This document shows positions 33,954 through 43,618 of a DNA stretch of 64,000 bases, piece after piece. Numbering within the stretch: position 1 is the stretch's first letter; the number at the start of each line of letters is the position of its first letter. The position numbers were made by a program, and so were the translations under genes. The notes beneath the pieces are model-generated. The model was not told the origin of the DNA. It searched no databases and saw only the letters and a program-made list of their open reading frames with translations. Location: the NCBI GenBank assembly GCA_035495315.1, contig DATJGF010000211.1, positions 50,175 through 114,174 of the forward strand, written 5' to 3'. The DNA is from DATJGF01 sp035495315 (GTDB lineage: Bacteria; Verrucomicrobiota; Verrucomicrobiia; Limisphaerales; UBA8199).

Positions 33954-35333
33954 ATGCGGGTTATCAGCCTGAATCCAGACACAGCCATCGGCGCCTCAGC
34001 TTGGTTTGTCGAAATGGAGGGACACCGAATTCTGATGGATGCCGGCGTTCATCCCAAGCGAGAAGGCCGCAGCGCTTTGCCGTTATTCGACCTGGTTAAG
34101 AAGGAAGATGTGGAAACCATCGCGATTTCCCACTGCCATCATGATCATGTCGGGTCGCTTCCGATCGCACTCCGCTATTTTCCCAAGGCGCACGTCATGA
34201 TGACCGAGCTCAGCTATTTCCTGGTGGAGCGTGTGTTGCATAATTCTGTGAATGTTATGACCCGCCAGCGGGATGAGTGCGGCATTCGCGAGTACCCTTT
34301 ATTTACCCATGATGAAGTCGAGGAAATTGAACCGGTGTTTCAAGGGTTCAAATATAACCGCGAGATTGAGTGGGCGTCGTTCGAAAAAAGCCAGGCGGGT
34401 TTTCTCTCGCCGACACTTGAATTTTTTGATGCCGGGCACGCGCTTGGCTCGGCAGGGTTGATGATTCGAGGCAAGAACGAATCGTTGTTTTACACCGGAG
34501 ACGTCTGTTTTCACGACCAAACCATCTTAAAAGCCGCGCGGTTTGAGGACGTAAAAGCCGACGTGTTGCTGATGGAGACCACCCGCGGAGGACGTGCCCT
34601 GCTTCCAGGTTTCACCCGAGAGGCCGAGATCGAACGGCTCACCCAAGCCATTCATCGGGCGCTGGAGCGAAACGGATCGGTCCTCATTCCAACCTTCGCA
34701 CTGGGCCGGACCCAGGAGATTCTGGCCTTGCTCGCTCTGCTCATTAGACAAGGCAAACTCCAGCCGCAGCCAATCTACATCGGAGGTTTGGGACGAGTGT
34801 TTACTGAAATATACGATCTGGAGAGTCACCGCACGCATCGTCAGTATCCAGACCTCCAACTGCATGAGGCGTTGAATCTCGTCGTCCTCGAACAAGGCCA
34901 GGCGGAACGGATGAAACTCACCGGCGGCCGCATCTTCGTCATCACCGCCGGTATGATGAGTGAAAACACCGCCGCCCATAATCTGGCGCTGCGCATGATC
35001 GGCGACAAGCAGCAGTCCATTTTTTTCGTCGGCTATACTGATCCCGACACCCCCGGCGGACGGTTGCGCGTGGCCAAGCACGGCGAGACCTTTCTCTTCA
35101 GCCCGAGCGGAGGCGAAGTGACCAAGCTTTGTGAAGTGGAGGAATTCGATTTGACTGCCCATGCCAACCGGGAGGAGCTGTTGGCTTTCGTTGGCCGGGT
35201 GGAACCCCGGACCGTCTTGTTAACTCACGGAGAAGATGCCTCGCGCACCTGGTTCGAAGAACAGATTAGAGCCCGCTACCCACGCGTCCAGGTGAGACAG
35301 CCGAGGCCGGGCGAGACAATTGAGGTGGGCTAA
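33954..35333 (+). CDS. beta-CASP metallo-beta-lactamase, RNase-like
   Basis: A 459-residue metal-dependent hydrolase of the beta-CASP group (RNA-processing exonuclease/CPSF73-like YSH1 family). Metal site: H60-C-H-H-D-H65 (SHCHHDHVGS), then DAGHALGSAG, FYTGDV, and a late LTAHANREELLAF plus LLTHGE. The segment LIPTFALGRTQEILALL is a typical beta-CASP motif. It probably trims or decays RNA. ATG at 33954 is chosen because a TTG at 33924 adds only ten non-conserved residues. It is unrelated to the ligase-fused MBL enzyme except at fold level. Confidence 0.88.
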   Translation: MRVISLNPDTAIGASAWFVEMEGHRILMDAGVHPKREGRSALPLFDLVKKEDVETIAISHCHHDHVGSLPIALRYFPKAHVMMTELSYFLVERVLHNSVNVMTRQRDECGIREYPLFTHDEVEEIEPVFQGFKYNREIEWASFEKSQAGFLSPTLEFFDAGHALGSAGLMIRGKNESLFYTGDVCFHDQTILKAARFEDVKADVLLMETTRGGRALLPGFTREAEIERLTQAIHRALERNGSVLIPTFALGRTQEILALLALLIRQGKLQPQPIYIGGLGRVFTEIYDLESHRTHRQYPDLQLHEALNLVVLEQGQAERMKLTGGRIFVITAGMMSENTAAHNLALRMIGDKQQSIFFVGYTDPDTPGGRLRVAKHGETFLFSPSGGEVTKLCEVEEFDLTAHANREELLAFVGRVEPRTVLLTHGEDASRTWFEEQIRARYPRVQVRQPRPGETIEVG

Positions 35334-35368
35334 CTAAAGGCCATTCAGTAGCCATCAACCTGTTTCAC

Positions 35369-35437
35369 TTTGTCTCCCTCCTTTGTCTCCCACTTTGTCG
35401 GCCTCTGGCTCCAACAAAGTGAGGAAACAAAGTGGTC
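35369..35437. repeat. imperfect inverted repeat of CACTTTGT units
   Basis: The left arm has three CTTTGTC(T/G)-type units (about 35375-35399). The right arm carries two ACAAAGTG units (first at 35414-35421), the reverse complement. A hairpin of about 30-nt arms can form between the convergent beta-CASP and GspG-like genes. A two-way terminator or a dispersed repeat are both possible. Confidence 0.5.
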
Positions 35438-35471
35438 GGCACGTTTTCTTGCAACATCCGTTAGCGGTCCG

Positions 35472-36056
35472 TTACTTCGTCACCAGGTCATCAGCAGTGT
35501 ACATGATTCGATCCGGGCCAGCAGAGCGAATTTCCATTTCGGTGCCGGAGAGCTGATGGAAGAAGTAAGGCATTCCCCAAATATCCACCAATTCGCCTCG
35601 ATTATTGACCCGGTTCCCGTCCTCTTTCAGAAAGTTAATATGTTTGGGATTCTCACCTTGGAGCGCGCTGGTGATTTCCGGGTTGCTCCCAACTGGATTG
35701 CCTCCGAACATTGCGCCATATTGCCGAATCGTAATGCGCATATTTTCGAGCGCCGTTTCAGGAGCAATTCCATCCAGTTCACCAGTCAGTGGAACAACCT
35801 GAGACGGTTGCGGCGGTTCGTATTTTGGAGTGGCAGCCGGGAAAGTCGCTGGTGAATTACTTGGTGGCTGCTGGCTAACCTCGGGAGCTGCGTGGACAAG
35901 AACGTTTGAGACGGTCCGGGCTGGCATTGCGCCAGCGGCCTGAATTGAACGGGGTTGATCTGCAGCAGGGGAGGCGGCCGAACGACGCAAGTATTGCAAC
36001 CACAGGAAAACCAACACAGTTGCTGCAAGAATTAATGGGAGAAACCATCGTCTCAC
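35472..36056 (-). CDS. membrane-anchored protein with GspG-like C-terminus
   Basis: 194 residues with one N-terminal TM helix (about 5-22), a Pro/Ala/Ser-rich linker (about 28-95) and a C-terminal part ending in GELVDIWGMPYFFHQ, then RSAGPDRIMYTADD. This resembles the D-x-W-G-x-P-Y and SxGPD endings of major pseudopilin GspG, which bind calcium. No type III signal (GFTLIE) is present at the N-terminus, so it is not a normal pseudopilin. It lies 68 bp downstream of the DUF1501 gene on the same strand and may be part of that operon. Confidence 0.68.
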   Translation of the reverse strand: MRRWFLPLILAATVLVFLWLQYLRRSAASPAADQPRSIQAAGAMPARTVSNVLVHAAPEVSQQPPSNSPATFPAATPKYEPPQPSQVVPLTGELDGIAPETALENMRITIRQYGAMFGGNPVGSNPEITSALQGENPKHINFLKEDGNRVNNRGELVDIWGMPYFFHQLSGTEMEIRSAGPDRIMYTADDLVTK

Positions 36057-36124
36057 ATTTCAGCCGGTGTTGGGGAATTCAGGTCTGGCTTTTCAGGTTC
36101 TGGTTTCGGATTTGCAGCGCCTGC

Positions 36125-37579
36125 TCAAATGAAGCCGAGGTTTGGCGTGGAAAACCGCCCAATGTTTGGAAAGACGGTCGGGAGATTGCCATTGTCGACA
36201 CCAAACCATGTTGCCAGCGTAGCGAAATACTGGTCGATCGAGGTAGTTGGGATCCAACGACCCGTGCTGGTATCATCGGGCCCGTTGACGGCCAACGTCG
36301 GAAATAGCCCGTACGTTCGCTGACCTTTGACGGCGCCCCCCATAATGAGATGGTGGCTGCCCCAACCGTGATCGCTGCCCTGACCGTTGCTTGGGAAGGT
36401 GCGGCCGAAATCGCTCGCGGTGAATGCCGTGACGTTATTTGTCAGCCCCAATTGTTCCATCGCGCGTTGAAACGCCAGCATGCTTTGGCTGAGTTCAGCC
36501 AGCAGATTGGCATGCGAGCCGACGGTCGTCTGTCCTGGTCCCGGTGTTTGATTGGTATGCAGATCGTACCCTCCAACTGCGCAGAAAAAGATTTGTCGTT
36601 TCATGCCAAACCCGCCGCTGGCCGCGCTGCGATGTCCGGCCTCGATGAGTCGCGCGATCATTTTAAGCTGGGGACTCAGCGAGGAATTAAAAGCATTACC
36701 TCCAGCAGGCGGTGTAATTGTGGTTGGGAAGGGAACGGTCCAGTAATTCGCCGCGCTGGTGGGAGTGATGGCGGAGTTGAGAATCGCTGCACTGTTAATC
36801 GAGTGTTTGGCGACGCTCGAGTAAGCCTGCACCTGCAGATTTTGACTCGTTAGCCCAAGGATGTTTGTGAGGGCCTGCAAACGCGCGCCGCTCACGCCAC
36901 TAAGCGAAATGGCGCCGGAAGTGGAAACGGAATACTGCGAAACGGCATTACCGACTTCAAACGTATTGGCGCCGGCCAGAGTAACCGAGAGTGAGATCGG
37001 AGCCCCGGGCTGTACCGCGGCGAGGAGATCGGCACAACGGCCACCCCAGCCAGTCAGTGGGGCACGATCGGGAATCGAGGTTTGCCATTGGGTCACCTGA
37101 TCGGCATGAGAAAAAAGCTGCGGCGGTTTCATCAGGACGCCGGACTTGTATTGGGCGCGAGTCATTGGGAAGACCAGGGTTCCGGCATTAAAGACCACCG
37201 CCAGCTTGCCCTCGCCAAAGAGAGTCTGCAGTTCGGGGCAGGAGGGATGCAGCCCGTACTCATGGCCGTCACTATTAACCGGTGAAATCGGGAGAATCGC
37301 CGTCTGCGGGATGGCCAGCACCGGTGTTCGAATCGCGGCATAGTTGTCGTATTCGGACTGAATGGTCGGGAGGATCAGGTTGTTCGAGTCATTGCCCCCT
37401 TGCAGGAAGATGCACACCAGGCCCTTGTAATCCGAGATATTGCTTTGAGCGACTGCCGCATTCATGAAACGCAGATCGCGAATTGCGGAGGTCAACGCAG
37501 CTGTGCCCAGCGCAGCGCAAGCGGCTTGCCGGATGAATTCCCTGCGCGTTTGCAGGAGGGAAACTGGTTTGGATTTCAT
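36125..37579 (-). CDS. DUF1501 protein with Tat-like signal
   Basis: 484 residues. The N-terminus has R12-R13-E-F-I-R and a hydrophobic stretch (AACAALGTAALTSAI), a twin-arginine-type signal, then LVCIFLQGGNDSNNLI, the DUF1501 hallmark of an alkaline-phosphatase-like (sulfatase) superfamily fold. Later elements are FTASDFGRTFPSNGQGSDHGWGSHH as a metal-site-like segment. Function is unknown, but DUF1501 genes nearly always sit beside DUF1800 genes; here only 4 bp separate the pair. Confidence 0.9.
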   Translation of the reverse strand: MKSKPVSLLQTRREFIRQAACAALGTAALTSAIRDLRFMNAAVAQSNISDYKGLVCIFLQGGNDSNNLILPTIQSEYDNYAAIRTPVLAIPQTAILPISPVNSDGHEYGLHPSCPELQTLFGEGKLAVVFNAGTLVFPMTRAQYKSGVLMKPPQLFSHADQVTQWQTSIPDRAPLTGWGGRCADLLAAVQPGAPISLSVTLAGANTFEVGNAVSQYSVSTSGAISLSGVSGARLQALTNILGLTSQNLQVQAYSSVAKHSINSAAILNSAITPTSAANYWTVPFPTTITPPAGGNAFNSSLSPQLKMIARLIEAGHRSAASGGFGMKRQIFFCAVGGYDLHTNQTPGPGQTTVGSHANLLAELSQSMLAFQRAMEQLGLTNNVTAFTASDFGRTFPSNGQGSDHGWGSHHLIMGGAVKGQRTYGLFPTLAVNGPDDTSTGRWIPTTSIDQYFATLATWFGVDNGNLPTVFPNIGRFSTPNLGFI

Positions 37580-37583
37580 AGGG

Positions 37584-40500
37584 TTAGCGTTGAATGGTGA
37601 AATCAGGCGAGGTCACGATGAGGTGAGCCACGGCGCGAACGCGATCGCGCATTTGTGTGTTGGTTGGCGGCGATCCGTAGGCAAACGAAGTTGAGACATA
37701 ATCCACGATCATGTTCCTGGCCGAGGCGGATAGCTCGCCACCGGTAAGCAAGGAACTCAAGGCGTCAACCAGATTTGCCAGGCCGGCATTCGAGGTGTAC
37801 GCCGCAGTCATCCACGGCCCAAGGTCCAGGGCAATAGCGCCGTTGCCCCCGATAAAGCTGGTGATGCCATTCGTGTTGCTGCCGTTATTCAACAGGCCGC
37901 CCTCCAAAAAATTCATCTGAACCGCGACGGTCGTATCGGAGGTCAACTGAAATTCCGGTGTGGTCAATCCAGCGGAAGCCAGTACGCCAGGGAATTTGTA
38001 GTCCGGGAAGAAGAAATTAAACACGGTCGGCGAGCTCAATGGGGTTTGCGAAAGTGAGCTGTCGGTATCATTCATATGCCATGTACTAGTCTGGACTATG
38101 ACGATGCCCGAGCGCGTCAGTGGCGGCGGCACGAGCGGAAAAACTGTCGCACTATTTTGTGTCTGGCTCGGGCCGTTGGTCGTGATGACCGTAAAATGCG
38201 TCGCGTCTGTAACCGCAAACACCTGGTAGACACCGTCGGTAGCCGATCCGCTGGTGAAGTTGATATAGGCGGAGTCGCCCGGATTCAAACCGTGGGGTCC
38301 TGGAAAAGCCACGGTGATATTGGTGCTCCGTTGCGTATAACCAGCCGCCGCCAGTTTGGGCAGGATACACGTCCCCGTGCGTGTGACAGAGTCCATCGCC
38401 GTCACATTGAATGATGAGGCTGAGTTAGTCGCCGACACTTGATACACGCCGTTGGCAGCTCCGCCGCCAGTGAAAGAAAGATAAACCGAATTGCCCGGGG
38501 ACACGCCGTGACTACCGATCGTCACAGTGATGGTGTTTGAGGTCTGACTATAGGTGCCCGTGGAAATTCCCGGCGCTGTAATCGTGAACGTGGTCGGATT
38601 GGTCACGGTAATGCGATAGCCTTGCGAATAAGGCGCTGGTTGACCGGAGGTGTCAGAAAAGATTAGCCAGACAATGTCGCTCGTATTCAACCGGTGCGAG
38701 CTGGCAGTTGTTATCGCGATCGAAGGGTCTCCATTTTGCGCGTAGGTTCCGGCAACAGGCGCTGGGCCGGGAAACGCCCGCGCGGTAGCGGTTGCGCGCA
38801 GAAGTGGCTCGCGTTGTTTGCCAAAAGTGGGTTCGTTCAAGAGCGCCGGACTGCGCGCTTCGTAATCCAGGAGAACCGCTTTGATTACCGCCTGCATATC
38901 GCCGCGGACGCCCGCGCCGTTGTCGTTGAATTTTTGAACAACGCGATAGAGGTAATCGCGGCTCGGGTTGCTTGTCACCAGCCGCTGGATTAATTGACGG
39001 CAGATGAAGGGCCCCACGTTTTGATTGTTGAAAATGCAATCAAGCGCGCTTTCAAGGTCCTGGAGACCATAGGCATCGAAATTGGCGCTGTTCGGATCGG
39101 CCTGGCTGCCCCAGGCCTGTGGTAACATGACATTATCGAGCAAGAGTTTGGTCCCCAAATCATGATGACTCGGCACCAGTACCATCGGGTTGGTATAATT
39201 TGAGGGCGGGTTGAAATTCGTCGGCAAACGGCCATTGGCGCGATTGGTCTGATAGTAGTTCCAACCGGTGAAGACGCTGGCAAAGCCCATAATGACATTC
39301 TGATCGTAAGTCGGAACGAGATTGCCTTGCGAATCCATCACGAGCGTGCCATCTGGCCACATCCGGTTCAGACCGATTGAGAACAACTGCATGATCTCAC
39401 GTGCATAATTCTCGTTAGCATGGATCCCGGTAACGATATTGCCCTTATCGTTGGCGCGCATATCGAGGAAGATGCCCATCGCCGGTGAGAGCGTGACGGC
39501 TTCCAGCAGCTGGCGGTAATTGCCGAAGGCATTATCCAGCAAAATGTCATAATAGGACGATAACGCTCTGGCATTGTCCTGCAGCACGCCGTTTTCAGAG
39601 ATCACCAGGATTTCGCTTAAGGCGAAGGCGACGCGCTGGCGCAGTTGATCCGGGGCAGTTGCTGATTGTTGCCACCACGTGTTGAACGTAAGCGAACTCG
39701 GGTAGGGGGTGGTGGGACTCGCGCTGACGTTCGCTAGAACCGTTGGCAGGTGATGTGTCGGAGGGAGGCTAAACTGGTTATCAATCCATCCGGAATAGCC
39801 CACGGATTGAACGACAGCGACATCGCTCAGACTTGGCCCGAAAGTCGCCTGGATCAGGAATCGCGCTGCCGCATCGGGATTTGCATGGTCATCAACCCAG
39901 GAAGAGGGGAGCGGTGGCGACGTAAAAGTTTGAGTGCCGTCGGCGAGGGTGAAATGCCCGGCGATCTCGCCACCGGGATAAAGCCCACTTTGAATATTGA
40001 TGGACGCTTTGCCTTCGCGAATGACTTCCAGGATGTCTGCGGCCGTCAAAGTCCCCGCCGGGCTAATCGTCCAGATGTAGCTGCCATCAGGCTCGGGCAA
40101 GGCGGCCGAGATATCGAAGATGAGCTGATTGGGGCTGCTTAGATACGGATCGCTGTCGATATGCGCATCGGTAATAGGAGAGGAAAGATTATTCGCCTGA
40201 AATTTCAGCACGGCCTGTGATCCATCAGCACTCAACCGGAGTGTCGCCGACCCCACCGCGGTGCTGGGCACACCTGGCACTGCCAGCATATTTGCGGCAT
40301 ACAGAATGCCTGGGGCCTGAGAAATTGGCGTAGGATAATAGCGCGAGAGCAAATACGACGGCACTATGCCAGCGGCAGTCAGGTTTGTGCCTGTTGGATC
40401 CTGGAGCCAACCGACGCTCCAATTGTCTCCTGAGCCAACCCCGGCCTTGTGCAAAATCTCGAGGTAATATGGCTGCCCGGCTGCCAGGGCAAGCCACTGA

Positions 40501-42530
40501 GATTGTTGGTTGGGTTGCAAATTCCATTGACGTGAGCCAGTCCCGTTGGCAGGCGGCGCGTTGGTGTTCGACGTCGGCAAGACGTAAGCCCTCCGAACCT
40601 TATTCACCGGTTCGTTGTCATTGGAGATCCAAAGCTCCGCCGAATCACTGCCAGCGATCCAGAAATAATAATTACCGGTAACGGGCGCGATGAAGAAGCC
40701 TCGGATGCGTTCGCCGTAATTGTCGCCGTAATCCGTGATCCCTTCGAGTGTCCCTAGCGCAGTCGTGCTGGTCGGGGGTAAGGCGACCGGAATATCGGAT
40801 ATCTGCGTGCCCGCGACACCGGTCCAGACCTCGCTCACGACCGAACTCCCTGTATCGAACACTCGTATCTGTACCAGTGAAGCGCCCAGACCGACGCTAT
40901 TGCTGGCCGTCAAACTGACCTGGAAATCGCCCGCGACGTTGGGTATGCCGCTGATCACGCCATTGGTTGGATTGAAGATAAGGCCCGGAGGCAAGCCGCT
41001 GGCGGTAAACGCGCTAGCGGAGTTGGCTGCTGTTACGGTGAAACTGAACGGTTGGCCCAGGAATCCAACTGCGCTCAGTGCGCTGGTAATGGCGGCGGGA
41101 GCGGCGGGCGATGGATATAAGCGATTACTGGGAATGATCTGCTTCGGCTGGCTGGCGCTGTACCATGATAAATGTGCGACGGCGGAACCCCCACTGTTAA
41201 AATACTCTATTTTGAGGTCGTATCGAAGACCTCCCTGGAGGGGGATAGTACCGATAGAATCAGTGGCTCCGCGACGGACCCAGCTATCGATGATCAACTG
41301 GTCATTGACCCACAACCTGATGCCGTCATCGCTATTTGCGACGAAGTAATAAAGCTCGGAGTATTGGGGTTGCACCTGGCCCGTCCACCGAACGGTGTAA
41401 TATCCGCTGTTGCTAAATGGAGCATTAGTGGAACCCCAAATGAAATCGATTGTCGGATCGGTCTGCGTTAGCACCAAATTAGTCGAATTGAAGTTGGCGC
41501 TGCTCGAATAAGTCGCGCTGGAATTAGTAAAATATTGACCCAGCAATCCGGTGCCGCTTGGGGTGGCTGCTGGATAAATGACAACGCTGGCGTTGCTGGC
41601 CGAACCGACCTGATAGCCTGTGCCCGCCAATATATCGACCGTCGCAATCGCCGGGGTCAGCCGGTTGGTATTTGCCAAAGGGATCACCTCGACGGTTTGG
41701 GAGGTCGAACCGGCCGGGAAGAATACCGACCGATAGACTGGCGCGTGATCAATTCCCTCGACCGCCACACCCGGCCCTGAACCTGCCATGCCCAGATTCA
41801 CGAGCAAACCGTTTAAGGCGAACCCTCCTCGTGTGACCGTTAGCAGTCCAATATTCTCTGCAGTCTGACCCGGGTCGGGTTGATTCGCCGTCGGGTCGGT
41901 CGCGGTTATCGTAATGGCGTTCTGGACCTCCAGTTTGCCGATGGCATATTGATAATCGTTCAGCAATTGACCATTGGCATCCCGTTGCCCATTGCTGCTC
42001 GGGTCCATCGGATCCAGGCCTAGTTGATATTCTTCCCAATCGTTTACACCATCGCCGTCGCTATCGACATCGGAGACCGAAATGCGGAAGAAGCGGACCG
42101 AGTCGCCCGCCGGTGCAGTCAATGTCGTCGTGCTAGCGCTCCGAGCAACAACACTGGCTTGGGTCGTCCAATTGGTCCAGTCGGCAATCCCATTTGGTTG
42201 AGCACTCTCCAAGGCATAACGTTTCCCCAAAGCGCTCTGGATCGTGACCGCGAAATTTGTCCCCGTCACTTGTGAAAAGGAGATCTTTGGAACTGAATTG
42301 GAGTCAAACGGGTCGGTACCCGCAATAGCCTCGAGGACATTGGGCACACCGTCACCATCCGTGTCGTCGTTAGGGTCGACTCCCGCGGCCCCATACAGGA
42401 GCTCCCAGATGTCGCTTATGCCGTTGCCGTCGCGGTCGATTGAGACGGCCGTCGCAAGGCCGGGGCGAAATACAACCAGAGACAACCAGGAGAGCAAGTA
42501 AACAGCATGGCGGGAAGAGCGCAGACGCAT
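37584..42530 (-). CDS. giant exported DUF1800 protein with Calx-beta-like, PA14 and CHRD modules
   Basis: 1648 residues with a signal peptide (about 8-28). Visible order: two Ca-binding type-3-like stretches (DRDGNGISD, DDTDGDGVPN, about 31-75; DVDSDGDGVND near 155), a Calx-beta-like region (about 205-320), a PA14 domain (about 327-475; LYYFVANSDDGIRLWVND), a He-PIG Ig module (about 480-560), a second PA14-like domain (NYYFWIAGSDSAELWIS), a CHRD-like region (PGGEIAGHFTL, about 765-870), then DUF1800 from about 885 to the end. Two or three repeated S-x-T-V-x-(S/P)-G-H-G units interrupt DUF1800 near residues 1310-1450. The role is unknown; it is co-transcribed with DUF1501. Confidence 0.85.
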   Translation of the reverse strand: MRLRSSRHAVYLLSWLSLVVFRPGLATAVSIDRDGNGISDIWELLYGAAGVDPNDDTDGDGVPNVLEAIAGTDPFDSNSVPKISFSQVTGTNFAVTIQSALGKRYALESAQPNGIADWTNWTTQASVVARSASTTTLTAPAGDSVRFFRISVSDVDSDGDGVNDWEEYQLGLDPMDPSSNGQRDANGQLLNDYQYAIGKLEVQNAITITATDPTANQPDPGQTAENIGLLTVTRGGFALNGLLVNLGMAGSGPGVAVEGIDHAPVYRSVFFPAGSTSQTVEVIPLANTNRLTPAIATVDILAGTGYQVGSASNASVVIYPAATPSGTGLLGQYFTNSSATYSSSANFNSTNLVLTQTDPTIDFIWGSTNAPFSNSGYYTVRWTGQVQPQYSELYYFVANSDDGIRLWVNDQLIIDSWVRRGATDSIGTIPLQGGLRYDLKIEYFNSGGSAVAHLSWYSASQPKQIIPSNRLYPSPAAPAAITSALSAVGFLGQPFSFTVTAANSASAFTASGLPPGLIFNPTNGVISGIPNVAGDFQVSLTASNSVGLGASLVQIRVFDTGSSVVSEVWTGVAGTQISDIPVALPPTSTTALGTLEGITDYGDNYGERIRGFFIAPVTGNYYFWIAGSDSAELWISNDNEPVNKVRRAYVLPTSNTNAPPANGTGSRQWNLQPNQQSQWLALAAGQPYYLEILHKAGVGSGDNWSVGWLQDPTGTNLTAAGIVPSYLLSRYYPTPISQAPGILYAANMLAVPGVPSTAVGSATLRLSADGSQAVLKFQANNLSSPITDAHIDSDPYLSSPNQLIFDISAALPEPDGSYIWTISPAGTLTAADILEVIREGKASINIQSGLYPGGEIAGHFTLADGTQTFTSPPLPSSWVDDHANPDAAARFLIQATFGPSLSDVAVVQSVGYSGWIDNQFSLPPTHHLPTVLANVSASPTTPYPSSLTFNTWWQQSATAPDQLRQRVAFALSEILVISENGVLQDNARALSSYYDILLDNAFGNYRQLLEAVTLSPAMGIFLDMRANDKGNIVTGIHANENYAREIMQLFSIGLNRMWPDGTLVMDSQGNLVPTYDQNVIMGFASVFTGWNYYQTNRANGRLPTNFNPPSNYTNPMVLVPSHHDLGTKLLLDNVMLPQAWGSQADPNSANFDAYGLQDLESALDCIFNNQNVGPFICRQLIQRLVTSNPSRDYLYRVVQKFNDNGAGVRGDMQAVIKAVLLDYEARSPALLNEPTFGKQREPLLRATATARAFPGPAPVAGTYAQNGDPSIAITTASSHRLNTSDIVWLIFSDTSGQPAPYSQGYRITVTNPTTFTITAPGISTGTYSQTSNTITVTIGSHGVSPGNSVYLSFTGGGAANGVYQVSATNSASSFNVTAMDSVTRTGTCILPKLAAAGYTQRSTNITVAFPGPHGLNPGDSAYINFTSGSATDGVYQVFAVTDATHFTVITTNGPSQTQNSATVFPLVPPPLTRSGIVIVQTSTWHMNDTDSSLSQTPLSSPTVFNFFFPDYKFPGVLASAGLTTPEFQLTSDTTVAVQMNFLEGGLLNNGSNTNGITSFIGGNGAIALDLGPWMTAAYTSNAGLANLVDALSSLLTGGELSASARNMIVDYVSTSFAYGSPPTNTQMRDRVRAVAHLIVTSPDFTIQR

Positions 42531-42881
42531 AAAGCAGGCTCAAAATGAAGGTACGGCTACTTAGAACGAAGGGCCAGAAAACGTAACATACAGCGCGATG
42601 GCAAGGCCTCGCCGCTCATACCTCAAGAGCGCTTCCATCAAAACTGCCGTTCGGCGGCCCATGCAATTTGGAACGATAGCTAATAGTGTACCTTCGATTT
42701 TCTACTGTCAAACGACAATGGCACTACCCCGTTCTCGCCCAAGTTCCGACCAGGAAATTCCTGGCCGCTCAAGCCGCCCAGGGCCGCAAAGTTGAGATTT
42801 CAGGACAGAGGATGTCCTAAAAAAACCCGCCCAGATTGAGGCAGGACGCCGCCTCAAGAATCAGGAAAGAAGCAAAGAAAC
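42531..42881. other. intergenic region upstream of the DUF1800 operon
   Basis: No gene is supported. No near-consensus promoter stands out for the DUF1800 gene, and no repeat is recognised. Confidence 0.4.
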
Positions 42882-43193
42882 CTACTCATCGCGGCGATAT
42901 TCTACTTCGCCGCACTTGTGCCAACGGAAAATAATCCGATCGGGATTTACGATGATGAGTCGCCCGGTGATGAACCGAGGGTTGCGGAATTCGTGCTCAG
43001 CGATTTGACCCTCCCCTTGAAGAGTTCGTAAGCTGGCGCGCCAGGTTACGGCGCCGGCAGGAACGTAATCGTCTCCGGTGACTTTGACAGCCTCCAGCAG
43101 GTCGTCTCGCTGAGTGATGCGAATTACCTCATCGAAGTGTCCGGGGTAATAACCAATCCACTCGCCGGCAAAATCCGTCTCTATCGCAACCAC
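42882..43193 (-). CDS. small conserved protein resembling the FBXO31/cyclin-D1-binding fold
   Basis: 103 residues, GTG start, no signal or TM helix. The pattern GEWIGYYPGHFDEVIRI, then EAVKVTGDDYVPAGAVTW, then GEGQIAEHEFRNPRFITG and IIFRW is strongly protein-like. From memory it resembles the C-terminal beta-barrel of plant FBX31/EXECUTER and animal FBXO31 proteins (x-A-V-K-x-T-G-D-x-x-V-P-A-G, and G-x-G-x-I-A-x-x-x-F-x-x-P). No neighbour suggests a role. A profile search is needed to confirm; the CDS itself is likely real. Confidence 0.6.
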   Translation of the reverse strand: MVAIETDFAGEWIGYYPGHFDEVIRITQRDDLLEAVKVTGDDYVPAGAVTWRASLRTLQGEGQIAEHEFRNPRFITGRLIIVNPDRIIFRWHKCGEVEYRRDE

Positions 43194-43618
43194 GATTGAA
43201 GCTACAACCTCTCCGCGGGCCGTCTCAATAGGTTCTAGCCCTAAGCAGCGATAGACGTCCGCTTCCGTCTGGCTTGATGTGGCTTAACGCCGGAAGTCCA
43301 TAGTCTACACTCCAAAGTCCAAACTCAATGGTCTCAGCCAAATATTGAGCCGTCGCAGTGCTTTCCGTTCTACTCTCGTGAACCGGAGCGATTCGCTTCA
43401 AGAGCGAATGGCACGATCACGCAATAGCCGCCGTGCTAGAGACCCTCCCCCCGCGAGGGTTTCACCACAGATCACCCCATTTGAAGCTCGTAACTCCTAT
43501 GCTATCAATGACTGCGGAATCGATCTGAAGACGAGGAGGAGAAACTGCAGGTTAGCTGGCCTGTCTTTGAGGTCGCCAAACGCGAACCTAAAGGAGCCCG
43601 AATAAGTGCAAGTTGGCA
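43194..43618. other. divergent intergenic region with repeat remnants
   Basis: This separates the small FBXO31-like gene from the FemAB-like gene. A degenerate GTCCA(A/T)AGTC tract lies at about 43297-43330, and a hairpin ATTCGCT/AGCGAAT near 43391-43409. No gene is supported. An AAGGAG at 43591-43596 is too far (about 16-22 nt) from the candidate starts of the next gene to be a sure ribosome site. Confidence 0.5.
43297..43330. repeat. degenerate GTCCAAAGTCC minisatellite
   Basis: Four imperfect units of the repeat also found inside the ligase gene and around the four-helix-bundle fragment. Confidence 0.55.

Noticed and set aside
40560..40592. Third copy of the GACGTAAGG palindrome
   Set aside because: GACGTCGGCAAGACGTAAG lies within the DUF1800 coding sequence, lacks the ATTGTAGGAG arms and is likely chance similarity.
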